NCBI RefSeq assembly: GCF_030813915.1
Contig: NZ_JAUSUJ010000027.1
Span: forward strand, 30,883 to 94,882
From: Rhodoplanes tepidamans
Lineage (GTDB): Bacteria; Pseudomonadota; Alphaproteobacteria; Rhizobiales; Xanthobacteraceae
DNA: 64,000 nt
Direction of reading: 5' to 3'
The notes under the pieces are model-generated. The model made no database searches. It was not told the origin of the DNA and worked only from the letters and a program-made list of their open reading frames with translations. Each line of letters begins with the position of its first letter. The first letter of the stretch is position 1. Both the position numbers and the translations under genes were made by a program. Below are positions 60,344-64,000 of this stretch, piece by piece.

Positions 60344-60456
60344 CGATTTTGGTAAACCGGCCCGCCGGGCGCCGAAAAGCCGTCCGCAGGCGTCGCGAGA
60401 CGCCGATCGGACGGGACAGCCGGGATGTGGAGGTGAGGCGCGCGGCGGCGTCCGGC

Positions 60457-60666
60457 TCAGGCCTTCGGCCGCCAATCCGCCAGGAACGCGTCGATGGACT
60501 GCAGCCAGTCGGCGTTCTTGGCGAGCAGCTCGGAGGTCCGCGCCATCATGGCGAAGTGATCGCGCTCGTGCACCGAGGTCGTCGCCTCTGCACGGTGGGC
60601 GAAAGTCAACGCATTACGTAGGTGCTGCTCGGAGTCGAGCAGCACTTGCCGGGGCGATCGGCGCAT
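60457..60666 (-). CDS. Small helical protein, unknown
   Basis: 69 codons from ATG 60666, with GGGGGA ~8-13 bases upstream; GTG 60669 would add one residue. Two predicted amphipathic helices (RQVLLDSEQHLRNALTFAHR and DHFAMMARTSELLAKNADWL) suggest a helical hairpin. Similar short proteins are frequent in Bradyrhizobium-like genomes but have no assigned role. The AT-rich upstream region (60670-60760) likely contains its promoter. Confidence 0.65.
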   Translation of the reverse strand: MRRSPRQVLLDSEQHLRNALTFAHRAEATTSVHERDHFAMMARTSELLAKNADWLQSIDAFLADWRPKA

Positions 60667-61043
60667 CACACGTCCCCCGCCTGATACTTATACTTGAAAA
60701 AGGATCTGTATATTAGCTCGAAAAGGTGGCCGGAGTCTACGACCGGTTGTGCCTTTCCACAGACAACGATGCCGGCCGAACGAAGGACCGCTCCGCGCCG
60801 GCGCAGGCACGGTGGCGCCACACGGGAGGACCGGGGGCGCGGGAGCCGCCCGATCTCGCAAAGAAGCACCCGTTCTGATAGGCATTTCGCAGCATCCGAA
60901 AGCGCCTGCCGGCATCTATAATTCATCTGGATCAATCAATCAGTTGTTTTGATTTGCTTTCCTGATGAAATGCCGGCCGAATTAGCCCGGGTCCGGGCCC
61001 CGCCGTGTGCACGGCCGCTGCACTCGCCTCGACGGAGATTCGC
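60667..61043. other. Divergent promoter region before the ABC transporter operon
   Basis: About 375 bp without a gene. AT-rich ends (60680-60720 and 60915-60965) suggest a promoter for each divergent transcript. A near-FNR motif TTCAT-CTGG-ATCAA (60922-60935, one mismatch) and a tandem ATCAATCAAT are seen ~110 bp before the substrate-binding-protein gene. No other motif. Confidence 0.4.
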
Positions 61044-62042
61044 ATGCTCACCCTCAGACGCCTGGCCCTGTGCGCCGCCGGACTGGCCGCCACCTCCCTC
61101 GTCGCATGGACCGAGCCCGCCGCCGCCCAGCGGGTGATCCGGGTCGGCCAGGCCGACACGCTCACGGGTCAGAACCTGCCCGAGCTGATCGCCATGGCGA
61201 ACACCGAGAAGCGGCTCGGGGTGAAGTTCAACGTCATGGCACTGAAGTCCGACGACGTCGTCTTCCAGGCTGTCATCAACAACGAGATCGATATCGGCAT
61301 CGGCGACGCCTACAAGGGCATCGACACGCTGAAGGCGCCGGTGCGGCACTTCTTCCTGCTGCGGCGGGTCGCCTATTTCCCCGTCGTCAACAGCGAGTTC
61401 TACAAGACCTGGAAGGACCTGAACGGCGCCGACATGGCCGTGCACGCGCGCGGCTCCGCCACCGAGGCGATGGCGCTGCAGATGGAGAAGGCGAACGGCA
61501 TCAAGTTCGGCCAGATCAGCTTCGTGCCCGGCTCCGAGGTGCGCATCATCGCGATGCGGCGCGGCACCATGAAGGCGACCCTGCTGGACCTCCCGAACAC
61601 CCGCAAGCTGACCGCGGAGGATCCCAAGAAGTTCATCGTGCTGCCGGTCGAGACCCAGTCGGCGAGCGACGAGATCTTCTACGCCACGACGAAGTTCATC
61701 GGCGAGAACAAGGAGCTGGTGCAGACGCTGAGCGAGGAGCTCCTGAAGTCGCTGCGCGCCGTCAACGCCGATCCCAAGGCGCCGGCGCGGCTGCGCACCG
61801 AGCTCGGCCTGCTGAAGGACCTGCCGAAGCCGCTCGCCGACGACATCACGCCCTATTTCGAGATGGCGGTCCCGGGCGGGCTGTTCCCGACCGACGGCGG
61901 CGGCGCCGCGGCCGCCAAGGCGGACTTCGACTTCCTGATCGCCGCCGGGCGCTTCAAGGGCCAGAACTCCGACTACAAGGTCGAGGACTTCTGGGACCTC
62001 GCGCCCCTGAACGCCGCGCTCGCCAAGGTCGGCAAGAACTGA
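61044..62042 (+). CDS. ABC transporter substrate-binding protein (SsuA/TauA/NMT1-like)
   Basis: 332 codons from ATG 61044 with GGAGA upstream. A signal peptide ends near AWTEPAAA-QRV. The mature sequence follows the NMT1/SsuA-like pattern: VIRVGQADTLTGQNLPELIA, FNVMALKSDDVVFQAVINNE, IDIGIGDAYKG, then ADMAVHARGSATEAMALQME. The expected periplasmic ligand is a small anion or pyrimidine-type compound (sulfonate, nitrate, thiamine precursor), but no ligand motif is decisive. First gene of a three-gene importer. Confidence 0.88.
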   Translation: MLTLRRLALCAAGLAATSLVAWTEPAAAQRVIRVGQADTLTGQNLPELIAMANTEKRLGVKFNVMALKSDDVVFQAVINNEIDIGIGDAYKGIDTLKAPVRHFFLLRRVAYFPVVNSEFYKTWKDLNGADMAVHARGSATEAMALQMEKANGIKFGQISFVPGSEVRIIAMRRGTMKATLLDLPNTRKLTAEDPKKFIVLPVETQSASDEIFYATTKFIGENKELVQTLSEELLKSLRAVNADPKAPARLRTELGLLKDLPKPLADDITPYFEMAVPGGLFPTDGGGAAAAKADFDFLIAAGRFKGQNSDYKVEDFWDLAPLNAALAKVGKN

Positions 62043-62068
62043 CGCGCCCCCTGCCCCGGTCGTGAACG

Positions 62069-62929
62069 ATGACTGAGATCGACCCGTCGCCTCGGACCGG
62101 GGCAGCCGCCGTGCTGGAGGTCGCCGACGTGCCGACGGCCCCCGCGGTCGCGGCCGGCGAGGCCGCCGGCGGCGGCCTCCTCGACCGCAGCTGGCCCTGG
62201 CAGCTCGCCTCCTTCGTGCTGGTGCTCGGCGCCTGGGAGATCGCCGGGCGATGGCCGGTCAGCCTCGCCTTCCCGCCCTTCTCGCAGGTGATGACCGCCA
62301 TGGCCGAGATGGTGGCGGCCGGCGACTTCGTCCGCGCCTATGCGGTGACGCTGCCGCCGCTCGTCGTCGGGGTCGGCATCGTCGGCGTGCTCGGCGTCGT
62401 GCTCGGCATCGCCATGGGCCTGTCGCGCGGCTTCGAGTGGATCGGCCTGCCCCTGATGGTCGTGCTGCAGACCGCGCCGATCGCCGCCATCATCCCGCTG
62501 CTCACCTATTTCTACGGGGTCAGCGCCACCTCCAAGATCGCCTCGGTGATCCTGCTCTCCGCCCCCATCGTGGTGCTGAACTCCTATCGCGGCATCCGCA
62601 ACACCAACGCGTCGCTCCTCGACATGTGCCGCTCGTTCCTCGGCACCCGGCTGCAGCAGGTGACCAAGATCATGCTGCCGCACGCCAGCGGCATGATCTT
62701 CGCCGGCCTGCGCCTCGGCATCTCGGCGGGGTTCATCGGCGTGGTGCTGGCCGAGCTGCTGATCTCGCCCACCGGGATCGGCGACCTGATCAGCTACAAC
62801 CGCTCGATCGCCCGCTACGACAAGATGTTCGCCGCGATCCTCTCGATCCTGGCGCTCGCCACCGTGACCCTGTCGCTGCTGCAGCGGCTCGAGAACCGGC
62901 TGTTCCGGCCGGACCACGCGGTCTCCTGA
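62069..62929 (+). CDS. ABC transporter permease (SsuC/TauC-like)
   Basis: 286 codons from ATG 62069, 26 bp after the binding protein gene. Six helices are visible, starting with WQLASFVLVLGAWEIAG. The EAA-loop region SFLGTRLQQVTKIMLPHASG is the site of contact with the ATPase, and AGLRLGISAGFIGVVLAELL is the typical following segment. An Ala-rich ~35-residue N-terminal lead is longer than usual. The stop overlaps the next start (TGATG), so translation is coupled. Confidence 0.93.
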   Translation: MTEIDPSPRTGAAAVLEVADVPTAPAVAAGEAAGGGLLDRSWPWQLASFVLVLGAWEIAGRWPVSLAFPPFSQVMTAMAEMVAAGDFVRAYAVTLPPLVVGVGIVGVLGVVLGIAMGLSRGFEWIGLPLMVVLQTAPIAAIIPLLTYFYGVSATSKIASVILLSAPIVVLNSYRGIRNTNASLLDMCRSFLGTRLQQVTKIMLPHASGMIFAGLRLGISAGFIGVVLAELLISPTGIGDLISYNRSIARYDKMFAAILSILALATVTLSLLQRLENRLFRPDHAVS

Positions 62930-63747
62930 TGAACGCCATGACCAAGCCCCTGCCCCAGGCCCCGCGCGACGCCGCCGCGCCCGACGACGCGCCGCCGATC
63001 GTGCGGGTCGAGGGCGTCACCATGCGCTACGCCAACGGCGTGACGGCGCTCGACGGCATCGACCTCGATTTCCCGCGCGGCAAGCTGACCACGCTGCTCG
63101 GCCCGAGCGGCTGCGGCAAGACCACGCTGCTGAAGATCGTCGCCGGCCTGTTCCGGCCGACGACCGGAACCGTGGCGGTGAACGGCAAGGTCGTCACGGG
63201 ACCGGGACCGGAGCGCGCCCTGGTGTTCCAGGACTTCGCCCTGCTGCCGTGGGCGACGGTGCTGCGCAACGTCGCCTTCGGGCTCGAGCTGCGCGGCGTG
63301 GCGAAATCCGAGCGCGAGGCGATCGCGGCCAGGTACATCCGCGAGGTCGGGCTCGCCGGTTTCGAGAACCAGTACCCCAACCAGCTCTCGGGCGGCATGC
63401 GGCAGCGCGCCGGCCTCGCCCGCGCGCTCACCGTGAACGCCGACATCCTGATGATGGACGAGCCGTTCTCGGCCGTCGACGAGCAGATGCGCCGCAAGCT
63501 GCAGGAGGATCTCCTGTCGCTGCTGCAGGTCGAGAAGAAGACCGTGATCTTCGTCACCCACTCGATCGAGGAGGCCGTCTACCTCTCCGACCGCATCGTG
63601 CTGCTGTCGCGCCGCCCCAGCCGCGTCTCGGCGATCCGCGACCCCGGCATCGCCCACGACCTCCCCCCCGACCAGATCCGCCGCGACCAGCGCTATCTCG
63701 ACACCGTCGACGAGATCTGGGACACGCTGAAGCAGTACCTGCAATGA
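62929..63747 (+). CDS. ABC transporter ATP-binding protein (SsuB/TauB-like)
   Basis: 272 codons from ATG 62929, overlapping the permease stop by one base. Walker A GPSGCGKT (about residues 57-64), Q-loop VFQDFALLPW, signature LSGGMRQR (~153-160), Walker B ILMMDEPFSAVD (~174-185) and the switch His in VTHSIEEAVYL. The family is nitrate/sulfonate/taurine type. The complete operon SBP-permease-ATPase indicates a working importer. It is the last complete gene before the end-of-window artefact. Confidence 0.95.
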   Translation: MNAMTKPLPQAPRDAAAPDDAPPIVRVEGVTMRYANGVTALDGIDLDFPRGKLTTLLGPSGCGKTTLLKIVAGLFRPTTGTVAVNGKVVTGPGPERALVFQDFALLPWATVLRNVAFGLELRGVAKSEREAIAARYIREVGLAGFENQYPNQLSGGMRQRAGLARALTVNADILMMDEPFSAVDEQMRRKLQEDLLSLLQVEKKTVIFVTHSIEEAVYLSDRIVLLSRRPSRVSAIRDPGIAHDLPPDQIRRDQRYLDTVDEIWDTLKQYLQ

Positions 63748-63783
63748 GGGCGGGCTTGCACGACCAGCGCCGCACCCTTCGCT

Positions 63784-63841
63784 TCACCTCTCCCCTGCGG
63801 GGAGAGGTCGACGCGCGCAGCGCGTCGGGTGAGGGGGTGCC
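63784..63841. repeat. REP-like double-hairpin intergenic element of Rhizobiales type
   Basis: ACCTCTCCCC-TGC-GGGGAGAGGT is followed by CGACGCGC-GCA-GCGCGTCG and GGTGAGGGGGTG. This two-hairpin unit, with CTCTCCCC/GGGGAGAG arms and a GGTGAGGG tail, is a well known dispersed repeat in Bradyrhizobium/Methylobacterium-type genomes. It lies 37 bp after the ATPase gene. Confidence 0.8.
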
Positions 63842-63868
63842 GCGGCCAGCCGACTGGCGCTGTAAACC

Positions 63869-64000
63869 CTCCCCCCGGGGGGGGGGGGGGGGGGGGCCGC
63901 CCCCCCCCCCCCCCCCGCGGGGGGGGGGGGGGCCCGCCCCCCCCCCGCCCCCCCCCCCCCCCCCGGGGGGAATAAAAAACACAAAACAACCCACACCCAC
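63869..64000. other. Probable sequencing/assembly artefact at the contig end
   Basis: Long homopolymer runs of C and G (over 80 of ~100 bases) change into an A/C-rich tail (AATAAAAAACACAAAACAAC). Composition is unlike anything else in the window. Peptides predicted here are poly-Gly/Pro and meaningless. Confidence 0.85.

Noticed and set aside
60922..60935. FNR box before the ABC transporter operon (TTCAT-CTGG-ATCAA)
   Set aside because: One half-site has a mismatch in the key G of TTGA; kept only as a remark in the intergenic entry.
63693..64000. Minus-strand open frames with poly-Gly/poly-Pro peptides at the right end
   Set aside because: They derive from homopolymer runs that are probably a sequencing artefact.

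Overview
The window is a high-GC (roughly 70 %, estimated by eye) chromosomal segment from an alphaproteobacterium, most likely a Hyphomicrobiales (Rhizobiales) member. Evidence: FlaF/FlbT flagellar regulators, CtrA-type TTAA-N7-TTAA boxes, a BTLCP-type transglutaminase-like peptidase, TctC and TRAP solute-binding proteins, and Rhizobiales-style intergenic palindromes. No rRNA, tRNA, CRISPR array or intact insertion sequence was recognised. The last ~130 bases are homopolymer G/C runs that look like a contig-end artefact.

Region 1 (1-15.8 kb) is an exopolysaccharide locus. It holds a truncated hexapeptide acyltransferase, a GH71-like alpha-glucanase and a WcaF-like acetyltransferase on the plus strand. 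On the minus strand are Wza-type exporter, O-antigen-ligase/polymerase-like protein, a secreted protein, a Wzc/ExoP-type co-polymerase with tyrosine kinase and two accessory proteins. Divergent from wza is the polyprenyl-phosphate glycosylphosphotransferase that starts the repeat unit. It is followed by regulators: an IS3-OrfA-like HTH/coiled-coil protein behind a perfect FNR-type box, a Crp/Fnr protein, and a small coiled-coil ORF behind a perfect CRP-type palindrome. A Ser/Thr-type phosphatase and the BTLCP peptidase close the region.

Region 2 (15.8-18.4 kb) carries a small membrane protein and a divergent phosphonate pair (phnM and a DUF1045 2H-phosphoesterase-like gene).

Region 3 (18.6-39.5 kb) is flagellar: flaG-like, two tandem 757-758-residue flagellins, flaF, flbT and a frameshifted second flaF on the plus strand; flgE-flgK-flgL on the minus strand. 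Between the halves sits a catabolic island: MarR regulator with palindromic operator, DctPQM TRAP transporter, ThDP-dependent decarboxylase-like enzyme and FMN-dependent 2-hydroxyacid dehydrogenase. This looks like a mandelate/2-hydroxyacid or benzoylformate-type pathway. A ~170-residue module is shared by FlgE and the unusually large FlgL, and in more divergent form occurs twice in each flagellin.

Region 4 (39.9-60.7 kb) is mixed housekeeping and accessory genes: MoxR ATPase, Uma2 protein, TctC receptor, B3/B4-domain protein, DUF2975/XRE pair, DAO-type oxidoreductase, SixA phosphatase, MFS exporter, two YciE/YciF ferritin-like paralogues, hemN under an FNR-type box, a LysR/SDR divergent pair with an SDR remnant, a patatin-like lipase, an unknown 398-residue protein, and small proteins (59 aa and 41 aa) that are easily missed. 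Region 5 (61.0-63.7 kb) is a complete SsuABC/TauABC-type ABC importer.
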